The notes: a model not told the origin generated them from the sequence alone. A DNA stretch of 64,000 nt from Romanomermis culicivorax (GCA_963922205.1 CAWUHX010000150.1:496001-560000), one strand, 5' to 3'. Counted from the stretch's first letter, positions 1-12,603 are shown. Numbers and translations are program-made.

Positions 1-248
1 TGTTTTTACCCTTACAGGAATTCGAACCAAATATTGGAAAACAACTGTGTTGTTCGTTCCCCAGTGACCCCACTACAGACGTTGTTGCCCTAATAAAAGG
101 TATTTTTCTTTATTAGAAGCTGAAATGAAATAGTCCGAAAAGCTCCTATCCATGGACCAGTCGTGACGAAGCTTAAACGATACGAATTAAGGCTCTTTTC
201 TTTCATTTTCTAGAAGTATTCGTTATTTAATCAACGCTGTATGTCTAT

Positions 249-2569
249 TAGAGGTGCAACGGTTCTTGATTTTAAAGAATATCGGATCCGGTTCTTCGAT
301 TATTAGAATAACGGTTCCAGTTCCGGTTCCTGTTCTAAAATTTAGGAATCGTACGGTTCCGGTTCCTATGTATACGGGGTGAGCCAAAAAAAGGCGACCG
401 ATGCTGACTTCCATAACTTTTGAACGGATGAAGCTTTTTTAATGCGGATTGCTGCATTAGAATGCCATGTTTATCTTTGCTGTGAAAGCCAAATTTTATG
501 CTCCTAGCATTTATGGTTACTGTACAAACAGAAATTTAGTAAAAGTAGTCATTTTTCTAAGAATAAAAATTGCGAAATCAAAGTGAAAGTTGTCCTACTG
601 TGAGAAAAGTTTTGCAAAGCTTTTTTCACACAATAATACGTTAAAAGTCACCGAGATTTGTAAGCTACACGTAATTTAATGTCACTAACTTCTTGTTTCA
701 ATGTGTGGAAAAATTTCGCCAATATCAAGAGCTTTTGTTTTGAAATTGGAAAAAAGCAAAATCAACACAAAATTAATTCTGTCATTGACCAGATCGGAAA
801 ACGATTAAAATTATTGTTGAAGCAGAAAGTAAAACACACTGAAACGGCTCTTGTAGTTTCCAATTGTTATATGGTTCTCATGATTGGATCTATCGCTGAT
901 TTTGTCAATTTTTCCAAATTTGTTTGCAAAAAAACCGATGTTTAGTATTTTTGATTCCAGTCAGTCAATATTGGAGCAATCTGGCTGAAACTTTGCAGTG
1001 TTTATGCCAGATGTTTTATCTATCGATAACAGGAAACCGCATTAAAAAAAGGTCGCCTTCCCTGTACAAAGCAGAGATATCGACATCCAGCCTTTTTTAG
1101 TCATTTTAGGGGCCTGGGTCCCTAAAAATTTTGAAATGGCTCCAAAAATTTTGGGCCTAGGAGCCATTTTGGCTCGTAAATATTCGACTTATTTATTCAT
1201 ATTTGATTGAATTAAAGCTATTTATATTCAATTTTAGATTTAAACTAAGTCTTTACAGGCTCTAAAATCATAAAACACCGACAATTTTCCGGCGCTTCTC
1301 GTCGGATCTCATTCTATAATTTTTCAGATTGTTTTAATCACTGTTTATCTAAGAATCAAACTTTTTGGGGAAAAATTTTTCGAAAAAAAGAAAAAATATG
1401 GGGTTGACACAGTGTTTTTTACGCACCCGGCTTTGTGATCAAACACATGATTCAAAAAATTCTGCACCAGCGCAGAAATCTCCAAAAAAAATTCTGCACG
1501 AAGCCTAAAACGTCTGCACCGTGCAGAAAAAACAAGTACGACAACGAAAAGATTAATTTTGATGCATTTAAGGCGTCAAAATCTCAATTTTTCCATATCT
1601 TTTGTAACTATATTTTTCAAATACGGAGCCGGATTTGGATTCATGATCGTAATGCAGGTGATTTTCATAAATTTCAAGTTTAATTTGAATTTTTTAAAAC
1701 TCATGAAAATATAAACATATTTTATATTTGGTAAAATGATATACATGTTTTCGGATCCTGTATGTTTATTGAATAAGTTATCCCTAAATTGATTTACAGT
1801 TTAGAGTGTCGAAATCTAGAAAAATTTCCTTGCTTAGCGCCTGAAAGATATAGAAAACAACAGAACAATAAGAACAGAAGCTGCATTTTCAAAACCCTAT
1901 ACTTTTGAATCAGAAGGAAATGAACTCAAGTGCTACATTGGAAGAAGGCTTTTGCAAAAGTAAACGGAATATTGTGTTTTTTTGCAAAAAAACTTTTCTT
2001 TGCACAAAGATTTGTCGGCCGACCTTTGTAGATGTAGAAAGAAGCCTGTAACCGAAAAAGCAGGGTGGAAATCAAATTTTGAACAGTAATTTCTTTTAAC
2101 ACGTATCAACTGATTGAATATCCATATAATTTAATTATATAGGACGTTCTACAGTGTGTTACGTGCCCCTTTTTCTATATTCTTCAATTGAAATTTTTTG
2201 ACTCCCAAAATTTCAATTTGACCCCTAAAAATTTAGGCCTAGGAGCCATTTGGCTCCTGGTTTTCAAACCAAAAAGGCTGTCGACATCTATTGACGTCAA
2301 ATTTTCAAATAATATATTATTATGTCATAATATATTTATATGTTTATATGGCGAAACAGTCGAAAAACTTTTGTTTATGAAATATATTTTGGTCGTTTTA
2401 AATTTCGTTTATTGAAATTTTATGAAAAAATAAAGTTTTGAGTTGAAAATAGTCTTTTTTACCATCATAAGAACCGTTTAGGAACCGATATCTTGAAAAA
2501 TTACATACCGGTTCCGGTTCGAAAATTTTGTTTGCTTAATTACGGTTCCGGTTAACCGCTTCACCTCTA
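249..2569. mobile_element. hAT-type DNA transposon, non-autonomous
   Basis: The ends are inverted repeats: TAGAGGTGCAACGGTT on the left matches the reverse complement of the right end at 14 of 16 positions. The element is flanked by 8-bp direct repeats, ATGTCTAT at 241-248 and ATGTCTAC at 2570-2577 (7 of 8), the duplication size of the hAT superfamily. Inside both ends lie GGTTCCGGTTCC-like subterminal repeats. No transposase reading frame is visible; the longest frames are below 90 codons and look random. Related internal blocks with the core AGGAGCCATTT occur near 1160 and 2240. Confidence 0.75.
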
Positions 2570-2577
2570 ATGTCTAC

Positions 2578-3269
2578 ATACTTTTTTCAGTGTTTTTTGT
2601 ACGGAATTGTACATTTTTGGCATCGTGCCAAGATTTTCTAGAATTTTGGTAGTAAGTGCAAAGCCTGTAGACAATTCTATGTCGGGGTATTTGCTTTCAT
2701 TGAAAAATTTTTAGTCAATTAATTTTTATTGTTGAAAAATAGTACACAAACATAAGTGCTGAATTTTTTTTAATTAAACGCTTTCGGAGTTCTGTATGAC
2801 CTCCTTTTGTTCCCCTGATCTGTTTTTCAAACCCTGACTTGTTTCATGTGGTCATAGTAGGCTATAGAATCAAAATTAATTTTTGAAAAATCAAATTGAT
2901 GGAGATGGTTCAGTCGTCTGACATATTATGAGTCGTAACAAATTTTCCAAATTTTTGTAAAATGGTTTATACTATTGAACATACATTTAAATTCCCTACA
3001 AGACAGTGTATTCGGTTTTTAGATATCTTACTGTGAAGTGCCGCTGCAGAATCTCTTGATCATTCCATACCACCCTGTATGCTGGAATAGTATCGGTATT
3101 GATTTTTTTCTCATTTCCCTAATATTTATGCCCCAGTATGATCTTGGTTTCGGAACGAAAATTAAGTTTAACGGTAAAAACAACTAGCACATAAATCGGA
3201 ACATTTCGAGCATTCTACACTAAACTAAAATACTGCACTTTTTAATGCTTTGTACCACTTTTTTGATAT
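2578..3269. other. Non-coding spacer
   Basis: A/T-rich sequence between two hAT-type elements. I see no coding exon, RNA gene or repeat in it. Confidence 0.6.
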
Positions 3270-3277
3270 GAAGGATG

Positions 3278-4244
3278 CAGGGCCGTGCGCAGGATTTTTT
3301 CATGGGGGCGGACTAGATTTTTTCACTGAATAGCCCCAGAAAATGCTGATCTTACGCGGATATACTGTGTGCATCACCGTTTTTTTCCCTCGAAGATTTT
3401 TTCCACATGAGAACCGGACCCAAAATTTTTTTCTCATTTTCCAAAAATTTTCCACATTTTTAAAAACGCTTATAATGTGGCTACGGATGCTTTTTTTATG
3501 CATTTTAGGAGCATACCCAAGCATTTGTTGTATTTGTAGTCAGAAACCTGCAAAAATGAGGAAAAAATTGAGAAAATTCTGGTTATGTTAGTCAAAATGA
3601 GCTCATGAAGAATATATGTATTGGTGTTCTATAGAATGGTCCGGCGCGGAGCGCCGATTGATTTTCACTTTCTAAAACGCTGGAAAATGAACCTTCATAA
3701 CGTTGGAAAATAAATTAAAATCAGACTGATGAAGCGTAATTTGCCTCCCATTGCGGCGCGAAGCGCCGAAAAAATTTTCGGGTTTTTGTATTCTAAAACG
3801 CTGAAAAATAAATCTTTCCATCACATAATTCGCGAACAAATGTTTTGAAATCGCGTTCTAGAGTAATGTCTTCAATTTCCACCTTCAATAAACGCAAAAG
3901 TTCAGATTGCAAACGTTTAAAAAATTCCAATCATCGAGAGAAAAAATTGAGAGACTTGATGAAAAATCTCTATTTTCGGCGACATAGTTGACTGTAAACG
4001 ATTAGAAAATGAAACGAGCTAACTTGATTGATAGAAACTGTTGAGCATTAATTAGTAAGTCGAAGTAGATTGCCAACGGCTGCGCCAGATAGAATATAGT
4101 TATAATTATATCCATGACCGGCGCGAAGCGCCGAAAATTTTTGAGATTTTGACCTTTTAAAGTCCACCAAAACGCATCTTTTCGGTTTAGAGTTACTGTC
4201 TCAATGGGGGAGGGGGCAGCCGCCCCCCCTTGTGCACGGCCCTG
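3278..4244. mobile_element. hAT-type MITE with perfect 8-bp target duplication
   Basis: Starts CAGGGCCGTGCGCAGGA and ends with the inverted form (…TGTGCACGGCCCTG). It is flanked by identical 8-bp copies of GAAGGATG at 3270-3277 and 4245-4252. No coding capacity. The interior contains three copies of a short palindrome of the type GGCGCGAAGCGCC (near 3642, 3752 and 4109), each followed by an A- or T-rich run. A diverged relic of the same interior lies near 22875-22960 inside a GART intron. Confidence 0.85.
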
Positions 4245-4252
4245 GAAGGATG

Positions 4253-4909
4253 TATATAGAATGCGATTTTCCGCTTAAGTTCAGCTTATTTTGAGCAAGC
4301 TTTGAAACCTTCTGAGCTTTGGCACAAAATTATAAATATTTTCTGCCATTTTTGTACTCGAAACGTTGGGAAATCGTATTAACTAAACAAATCAAACCTT
4401 GACTTTACATTTTGAAGACGGGAATTACGCAGCGGTCATGAGCTCCGTAGGCTAGAAACAAAACTTTATTCTATGTATGGTATTATCTCTACCTAAGATT
4501 CTTAAAATAGATCAACGGGAGAAGAAAGACAGTTTTCGTGGATATTCGGGTAAACCCTAACGAACTTTGAACTTCTCTTCTAATAGAAAATCTGACCTTG
4601 TAAACCTCTCTATGATATGTAGTATAATAATCATCATGAACCAAAACTTTAGACAATTTTAGATGACAGATTCGCGATAGCTTGTTGTTCCAATTTCTGA
4701 GTTATGTCTGCTTGTCAGTGTTCTGTGCTATTAAGTCGTGTTATAAATTTTCCGGATCCTCTTTCTGAATTCTGTGTAGTGAAAAATTTTTCTGAGGTAA
4801 CGTCATATCTATTTTTCGAAACCCAGAGTGTAAAATTCCGACCGGATCTCCGAAGCATCGCGTCAATCGCCCGCTCACGCCACCGCGCGGTATTTTACCG
4901 GCCGCTGCT
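4253..4909. other. Upstream region of the Tyr/Pro-rich gene
   Basis: No independent gene seen. From about 4796 the sequence is open in the frame of the following coding exon and becomes GC-richer, so it probably holds the 5' untranslated part of that gene. A start further upstream through an unseen exon cannot be excluded. Confidence 0.4.
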
Positions 4910-7740
4910 ATGGAACGCGCCAAACGAGATAGAGTAAGCGGCGTCATCAATTCCCAGCCGATAACGGGCAACCGTTACGGTCATCAGCAGACGGCCCAGC
5001 CGCGTACACGCGGCGCGCCTTACCGACCGCCGCCACCTCCGCCGCCTATGACGACGTTTGCTCGTTCGTCCCGAAGCGTCGTCACCAGTCGTAAATACGT
5101 TTTAGATAAAAGTTCAGCGGTTCGGACGAGCACGACGACGTTCGACGAACGATCACGTAAACGGCCGGCTTTATCGTCGTCGCGCAGCGGATACGACGAT
5201 TTACTCATTAACGGGGTTAGTGAAGTTTTTATACGAATGAGCATTTTTGGGAAATTTGGAAAAGTATGAACGATTTGTAATTTGAAAGCTTGGTTTAGCC
5301 TCCATTGAGAAAATTGCAAATTTTTACCCGAAAATAGTTTGCTTCAATTTTACACTAATATGTATTTCTTGGATGAGTGTTAGTTGAATTGGACTTTCAT
5401 AAAAATCGTGATCCAAAATTTTGAATAAAAATGGGGTTTCCACCTGCGCGTTTAAAAATTCCACTTAAGTTCCGATGACATCATATTCTTAGTGGAACAT
5501 TTTTAAATTTTTTCTCAGGAACTAGCCCAGAAGTTATGAAAAAGACTTTGGCAAAACACGTTTTTCATTTTGCTCTGGATTTCAGGCGTTTGATCAAATA
5601 TCTGCCCTAAAACACCCATTTAGTTTTTTTGTTCTTTTTTTAGTCATATTCGGATTATATCCGTCATTATTCGTCATCATACGGACAGGGAGGCGGTGCC
5701 AGCAATGCACAATTTAGTAACTCATCTACGATGCCAGCCTCATACGCTGCTTATCCGACCTCTACGGTTGTAGTAAGTAAAAATTTGTATCATGTAAAGT
5801 CAGTAATCGCCAGTAAAAATTTTTACAGTGGTTCAAGGCGTTCATTCGGTCAATTTTTCGTTCGGCTGTTTAAAAATTCTTAAATTTTTTCAACTTCCAC
5901 CCGAGATATTTTCGTCTAGGATGTTACTTTGTATACATTTTAACTTGAATTTTGGGGATTCTTTTTACACATAAACAGTGAGCCAGAGGATATAAATACG
6001 TACTGAGACAAAAAATGCTGCAACTGAAATTAAATTGTTAGGAGATGGAGAACGTAAAATCGAAAATTAATTTTCAGAAAAAAATTTGTCGAGCTCACAA
6101 TTCGCAGAATTAGAATATATATTAGGCAAATATTTTTAGAATTAACACAACTTTTCAGAATTATGTCTGCTCAATATGTACGTGTTACAGACAACCTCTG
6201 GTCAGTTCTGAACAATGACTGAAGTTCTTGCTTGTCGGAGAATCCCAATATTTAGTTAGTTGTCTGATTTCTGAATTTTAAATGCCCTTTTTCGCTCCAA
6301 GATTGGTTTGATTTCTGCTTTTTTCGTCTTACTACGTGAGAAATGGTGGATTTGTAGATGATTCTTCGGTTTTCTAGCTGGTTGATGGCACTATCTAGCT
6401 TATTGTAAACATTTTTACAATTTATGTATGAATTGTTTATGAATTTTGCTCTGAAAAATCCTGGAAAATCATGGAGAAAAAGACCTGGAAAAGTTGAAGA
6501 ATTTCATTTTGGAAAAGTGCTGGAAAACCTGAATACTTCAATGACTTGAACTTCTCCACCATAAAATTGGTAGCTAATTGTTGAAAAGCATGTATTTCTC
6601 GACCATGATTTGAAAATCTAATGTGATTGACGATAAACTAAATAAGTAAAAAATAAGCCAGTAAGATTAGATCAGAATATTGGGGGTGTGCAATATTTTC
6701 TCATTTATCTAATCAGAAGAATAATATTTGAATTATAAAAGATGCTGATCTCTCACGGCGTTCTCATTTCTAAACGAACTTATTCTTATTTTATATTTTT
6801 CTGAATCAAGTCGATTTTTTTCAAAATGTAGCATAAAGCTCTCGAGTTAAGTAACTAAACCGAAAGTCGAAGTATACATATGTGTAACGTCCGATGCTAC
6901 AACCGAGAGCCTGATTATGAGCTTCATCGATCGAGGCTCCATCCAGAGTCACCACTCTGTGTTTACAGGGCATATGGAATGGAATCGCCCTGTACGTTTA
7001 CAGAGTGATGACTATAAAGCTATTTGATGTTCAATTTTCGTTTTTAGCCTTACGGCAACCAGTACTATGCGGGATATTACGGTGCTGGGGCCCAGCATCA
7101 CGTACAATCCTCCGCCGTTCAATACCCGTCGCTTCGCAAGGAGCCGACGACTTATCGTCGAAAAGCTTCGCCTTCTCACCGCGGCACCAGCAGCAGCGCC
7201 ACGTGGTCTAAGGTAAAAATCGTAATTTTATATTTAGGTTAATTTGATGGATGTGACGACGGCAAGTATTTAAGTTACAGAGTCTAATAAAAACACCTTT
7301 TTAAATCCTCAGTCTATACGAAAGAATTTTGGACATTTCATCGAAGTCGAAAAAATCTGTCGTAACCCAAGTATTTTTTGCCATGCATTTTGGTGTTTCG
7401 GATTACGTTAATAACATGTGATGTAATAATGAGGTTAGTGAATTTATTTTTGACGAACTCCGATGAGCTGACTCAATGACGTGAATTGTGTTCCGAATGA
7501 TCGTTTATCTTGATACGTGGAGATAAATTAGTTGAAGTTTCTTAATCTCGGACTCGGGTTCTCAGGATGTCGAATTTGCGTGTTCGCTTACGGTAACTTT
7601 TTTTCATTCTCCAGGATCGTCATTACCGTAAATCTCCGTCACCTGTGCATCACCGCAACGTCGGTGCCGTTGGCTACGTTCCTTCGTCAAGGCGTCGTTC
7701 GCCTGCTCCTTATCCTAATAAATATCCTGGGCGACGTTGA
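4910..7740 (+). CDS. Tyr/Ser/Pro/Arg-rich low-complexity protein, four exons
   Basis: Exons 4910-5215, 5644-5772, 7048-7212 and 7615-7740 (306+129+165+126 nt) join to 241 codons plus stop. All three introns are GT-AG and phase 0. The ATG has G at +4 and is the first in a frame closed upstream by TGA at 4793. The product has a seven-proline run near residue 41, a basic Ser/Arg segment, a Tyr/Gly/Ser-rich centre (residues about 103-175) and an Arg/Ser/Pro C-terminus ending GRR. There is no folded domain, signal peptide or membrane segment. Composition resembles the disordered tails of RNA-binding or splicing proteins, but I see no RRM, KH or zinc finger, so no function is assigned. It could be the C-terminal part of a longer gene if coding exons lie upstream of 4.8 kb. 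Confidence 0.75.
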
Positions 7741-7958
7741 ATGTCACAGGTTTCTAAGATACCGCCTTAATACTCGTATATATATATAACGTTGACGGAG
7801 GGCCATTTTTGTATATTCTTGTCGACCATATTGAAAAAACGCGATTGGGCGTACCGACGTCGAAAGTGCGGTTTTCAAATTTTTCAAATTATTTTGTTCA
7901 TTTAAAAATTTTTGTACGTTTCCCACTGATTTATAACTGCTGGGAGTGGTCGATGGTT

Positions 7959-7964
7959 AATAAA
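7959..7964 (+). promoter_or_regulatory. Poly(A) signal AATAAA of the Tyr/Pro-rich gene
   Basis: Canonical hexamer about 220 nt after the stop codon at 7740, a reasonable 3' untranslated length. The assignment rests on position only. Confidence 0.5.
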
Positions 7965-8009
7965 ATTTTCACAATATTTTGCTTCGAATGCAGTTTAGTC
8001 CTCATTTGA

Positions 8010-10339
8010 CACTATTTTATTGTGAGCATGTTTCAACTTTCTGTACGGATGGGATACTTCTTGAGTAAGTTTGCCAGGAGCTGGCCGAATCACTTTCTGC
8101 TGGTTTCGAATGAGGCTCTATGAAAAACTTTGTTTCTTCCATTTCCCTAAATTTAATTCAAGAACTGCAAACATGATATTTTGGAAACGTTTTTTATTTT
8201 AGCAGCATGCTAGATAAAGCAAGCTAATCGAATTATTCTCTAGATCATAGATTACATAGTCCAATAATCGAATTTACTAACTTATAGTAGAAATTTTGTA
8301 GATCAAAAACATTAACCTACTGTCGTTTGTTTTTCATGAGTAACGAGATCTTTCAGCGTGCAGTATCAAGTAATTTGCTGCCCGGATCTGCAGTTATAAC
8401 TTACTCCAAAAACGATACTTCTAAAGAGATATCGGATTGGAGTAGTATGAAATGGCTAATAAATTTTGAGCAACCGTAAAACGGATCATTTGGATAGTTC
8501 TCTCCTTTTGTCGTCAGGTTTGTTTCTTCAGTTCCATCAATTTTTGATATATTCCGGTAAAATTTGGTTGAATTATGAAAGAGAAACTAAGAATCAACCA
8601 TTCGAAATTTGAAAATTTAGATCAAAGAAGTTGAGTTTTCAAAAGTATAGGGGTGTCCCAAGCAGTCCCGACGTTGTGAGCGAAATCTTCAAGAAAGCTA
8701 TTCCATGAAAGCACAAAGGCGGCTCTAAATTCCACATAATACATCTGAGATTCGAATGACAACTTCCGAATAGCTCTCGATTTGGCAATAATTTGGTCAG
8801 TGGTAATCAGCAATGTCTTCCCCCTTTCTGGCCATTGAAATTTGCAGAATCTGGCAGATCTATGTGTAATTTCTTTTCGTATTCAGCAGCAACACAATTT
8901 TTAATATTAAATGCATTCAAATCAAAATAAACACATTTTCGATAAATTCGGCCCGAATTTGAATCATGATTTTTATTGACTCCAGGCTAAATTTCATTTT
9001 CGTTTTCTTGAAATCACGTTTTCACTTTCATTCTCTTCCAATTCAAAGTCAAATTGGTTTTGAACCTTTACAAATCCCTGAAAGTCTTCTTGTCCCAAGC
9101 AGTCCTTTTTTCGTGACACTTGAAGGGGATAGAAAAGTTGTATTCTAGTTTACAAAAACCGGATAGGTTATACATCAGCAGAGCACCTGTTCTACAATAT
9201 GGTATACCCTTACGCCTTGAAAATTCACAAATATGACACGGTTGGTTGAAGTATGACACCTTCAAGATAAGAAAAATACTTGAACCGAAAATTGCAAGAG
9301 CCGAAGACCAAAAATCAGATCAGATCAGAATTTTTTCTGCATTAATGAAGCACTTCGTATTGAGTCTGACAAGTCATATTAAAATTCATACAAGTAGCTA
9401 TTTGCATATAAAAATGAAAAACGAAACATTATCCGTGTCTCAAAGTGGCTCCGTTTGATGATAACAATCTCATTTTGAGCAATTTTTATTTAAATCTCGA
9501 TCCAGGTCGGGATTGACCTGATCCGTCGGTCGATGCTGCTTCATATAAATTTTCCTGCTCTTTCTTTTCATTTTTCTTTTTTTCTTGATTTTGGAAAGAC
9601 GAAGTTTTTTCAATGCAGAATTGAAGCTTTGTCTCACTATTGAAGGGCTCATGAAAATTCTTCGAAGATCATATTCCTGGAAATGATTTCAGAAGACGGT
9701 ATGGAAATCTTCGGTGATATCTGTCGAAATTACCGGGTATATTCAAAATGAATTTTTTATTTGTGCTCTAGGGAAGTTTGGATTGTCAACTTGGAAGCTT
9801 TCGAAAAAGCTTGACTTTTTAGACTTCTTTTCGTATAGGCTAGCAAGAAATTTGGGGCACAGTTATTCTTTTCTATGAAGCACTGTTTTTTCCACAAATT
9901 ATCTTGTTTGCGGAAAAAATTTTCAGAATGTGGAAAAAATATTCAAGGTCTTTTCGCATGTGGTACAAATTTTTGTGACTCTTGACGAAGTCCTATCGAT
10001 TAAAAATTTAGATTTATCGATCAAAGAAAGAATGAAGGTCTATCACAACATTTATTTGCCAAATTAACGGTTATTTAGGATAATCATTGTCGTTATCCTC
10101 ATCATCACTTTCCTCATATTGTGTCTCTGTACTATTGAAACATGATTAAGTTCCTAAAGTGTTTCTTAGTGCTGAAGCTAAGGATTAGTCAACGCAGGTG
10201 GTGAGCTCGAATTGTTTTTATGACGAAGGAAAGGATTTCTATACAGCCACTGAATCGATTCAGCAATTTTTTGTCATAATCTATGCATTATACTCTTTAA
10301 TGCAGATTAGTGAAATATCTAAACCTGTCTACTTTATCT
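8010..10339. other. Non-coding spacer
   Basis: A/T-rich, with stops in all frames. A 14-bp sequence TGTCCCAAGCAGTC occurs twice in direct orientation (near 8652 and 9097). Nothing else recognised. Confidence 0.55.
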
Positions 10340-10525
10340 GTATCAGCCTTTTTTGAGCTTTAACATTACTTTTTACGGATCAAATATGCCTTGTTTGAGA
10401 AAATCGTTAAACTAAATCTTCTTCGTTCTTTTGACGATTTCTCCATCATCTTCTCAATCATTGCAGGGGTCAAATCTGCTGGAGGCCAGCCACAGTCTGC
10501 TGAGGGTCAACACTCATTGCATATG
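10340..10525. repeat. Interspersed repeat family R1, copy a
   Basis: One of three related copies in the window (others at about 40730-40956 plus 44904 onward, and 50395-50650). Shared landmarks are an A/T-rich stretch with GTTAAACTA, a pyrimidine-rich segment and a core like CTGCTGGGGGTCA. This copy shows AGCTTTAACATTACT at about 10356-10370, which on the other strand matches the sequence on both sides of the insertion at 40957-44903 and so acts as an empty site for that element. Confidence 0.55.
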
Positions 10526-10917
10526 TGCAAATGATAAATGAGAAATATACACGAGCATAGGACAGGGTTTCTACAAATATGCGCTATGCAGCGTATAGTA
10601 AAGTTTGACACCACTCGTGTGCCGTGCGCTACTAATTAGAAACTTATGGTGAAAAATCCTACCAGGGATAGTTTTTTACCCTTACCTGTAGGCAGGAAAA
10701 AATCCTTACTAATAAAACGTTCTAGAAATGAATTAGAAATCTATCTGTTGGTGGCACAAGTAAACATGAAAAAGAAGCGATTATCGATTTTCCTTGAATG
10801 CGCAATAACAACATGCTCAAGAAAAGAATCAAAAACTGCTTTTTGAGTCATCTGTGATGCCAGGAATATACCCTAAAATCAACTCATGTGAGTGGATCAG
10901 GGAAGTCAGTGTGATCC

Positions 10918-11536
10918 GCTCATGTAATTGGGGGAAGTGCTACGGGAACCCCCCCAGGAATCGTCGACCATATGGCTAGCCATTGGGTGACCGCCCCTCG
11001 CCCAGGATTTTCCAATCCTATGGCTAGCCATAAGGTAGCCCTAGGGATCCCTATACTTTTGGTCGGAAAAATGTCAATTTTTGAACAAAAAATGGCAAAA
11101 AACGTCAATTTTCTCGGCGCCTTGCGCCATAAATACATTTTTTATAATCTTTTATAGACAAAAATTACTATTTTTTGAACTGTTTTTCGGACTTTTCGTG
11201 AAAAACTCGATTTTTTTCCTTCAGAGACCCCTCCCCCAAAAATTTTGGGAATTACTGACCCCCGGCCCCAAAAAAAGTGGCCCAACCATACCTGTAAGAC
11301 CTCCGACCGGTTGGGGGGGGGGTAGAAAAAAGTCGAAATTTTTCCCAAAAAAGGCCAAAAAACATACACTTTTTTACAAATTTTTTTAATTTCTTCCAAA
11401 CACGGGGGGAGGGTGGGGGGGTAAATGATTTTGGGTACAGGGTTGGCCAAGTCGGGGGGTCCCCCCCCCAACCGCCCCCCTAACTACAGGTATGCCCAAC
11501 CCTCCCCCCAGACCTCGGGGCTCCGTTACATGTATT
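10918..11536. mobile_element. MITE-like element, family M1 copy 1
   Basis: Flanked by identical 9-bp copies of GTGTGATCC (10909-10917 and 11537-11545). The ends carry a short inverted motif (CATGTAA and TTACATG). The first 70 bp match, in opposite orientation, the right end of the element at 26964-27362, including the block AGGAATCGTCG followed by GGCTAGCCAT. The interior contains long G and C runs (for example 11404-11421) and no coding frame. The target size fits hAT (8) or Mutator-like (9) elements. Confidence 0.7.
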
Positions 11537-11545
11537 GTGTGATCC

Positions 11546-12293
11546 AGAAACTGATTAGTCCGAGGCTTGTACACAAATACACAGAGTCCAGCTTATCATC
11601 ATCGGAATTTGTTTCTCGTCGGTAGCTTTTATACTGTCATTTTCTGTATCAAAATTCAATATGTATATAATTACAGTAAATATGAACTATGCATACTCAT
11701 GGTAAACCACACTGCAACAGAACAGCAGTATTTTTTTTTCATTGGGCACAGCTGTTCATTTGCTTGCTATTTGTGAAATTTCTTTATTATGGTGTTAAAG
11801 CTGCCAATATTTCAAAAATAAAACTATAGCAGCAATTAGGCTTGTAGCCATGAATTTTTTTTGGAGGGGGTACACATTTTTCACTCAATTTAGTGTAAAA
11901 TTGGCATTTCTGCCTGAACTATTTTTTGAAGAAAATTTTTGACACTTGAAAAATTAGGGGGGGAATCCCCCTGCCCGCAGGCCTGGCAGCAGTAAATAAG
12001 TGTTAAATTACTAATGATTCAAGTTCCAGCAATTTTTATTTGCAATAAGACTCTTCAACCTGATTTTACTGCAAATATGTTGATTAACCAATGGTGCATA
12101 ATTAGCAATTCAGCCTTAGGCGTTGAAATTCTGATATGCTGGAATGATTTGAATTTTTCATTTTATCGGGTCTTCCAGTCTGTTTCAGTTATCGTAATTT
12201 AATGCTTCAACCACTCCGTCTTTCTTAACACATTGTATGAACATTTGTATTACTTCGGTAAAAAATTCATCAAGTTTGCATGCAAAAATTTCC
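11546..12293. other. Non-coding spacer upstream of GART
   Basis: No coding exon seen. Near 11850-11990 there is a GGGGG-rich fragment (TTGGAGGGGGTACAC, then GGGGGGGAATCCCCC) that looks like another decayed repeat. Confidence 0.5.
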
Positions 12294-12410
12294 AGGGTAG
12301 ATTTTTTCTACCTGTAGAAAGGAAATCCTACCTGTGGGTAGTTTCTACCCGATTTTATGAATACGATTTCTACCTACAGGTAGACTTTTCCTACCTACAG
12401 GTAGGAAAAA
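12294..12410. repeat. Cluster of CTACCTGTAGG-type palindromes upstream of GART
   Basis: Within 117 bp the words CTACCTGTAG, CTACCTGTGGGTAG and CTACCTACAGGTAG recur. The last unit, 12386-12409, is an almost perfect palindrome from TTTTCC to GGAAAA. The cluster ends about 190 bp before the GART start codon. A related piece (CCTTACCTGTAGGCAGG) is present near 10680. It could be a regulatory element or a hairpin-rich repeat; the sequence alone does not decide. Confidence 0.5.
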
Positions 12411-12603
12411 TAGATGAACAATGCAGACTCTCTGATTTATGCTTCACATAATTCCTTTTGTTGCGTGTTATGTCATTCAGAGTTCATAAGTAAAATGATG
12501 TCATTCGCGCCTCTGAATAGTTGTTGTGAGTCGAGTTATTCCACGCCAAGACTCAATGTTTGACCTACGTATGTACAATTAAGGTGCACATTTTTTTAGA
12601 GTA

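Noticed and set aside
371..1066. Possible Tc1/mariner-like element nested in the first hAT element (GGGGTGAGCC… and …AAGGTCGCC ends at TA)
   Set aside because: The inverted match is confined to a few bases around AAGGCGACC, and the terminal bases do not align well.
11081..11625. Several overlapping frames of about 60-110 codons on both strands
   Set aside because: They run through G- and C-homopolymers of the M1 element; low complexity, not coding.
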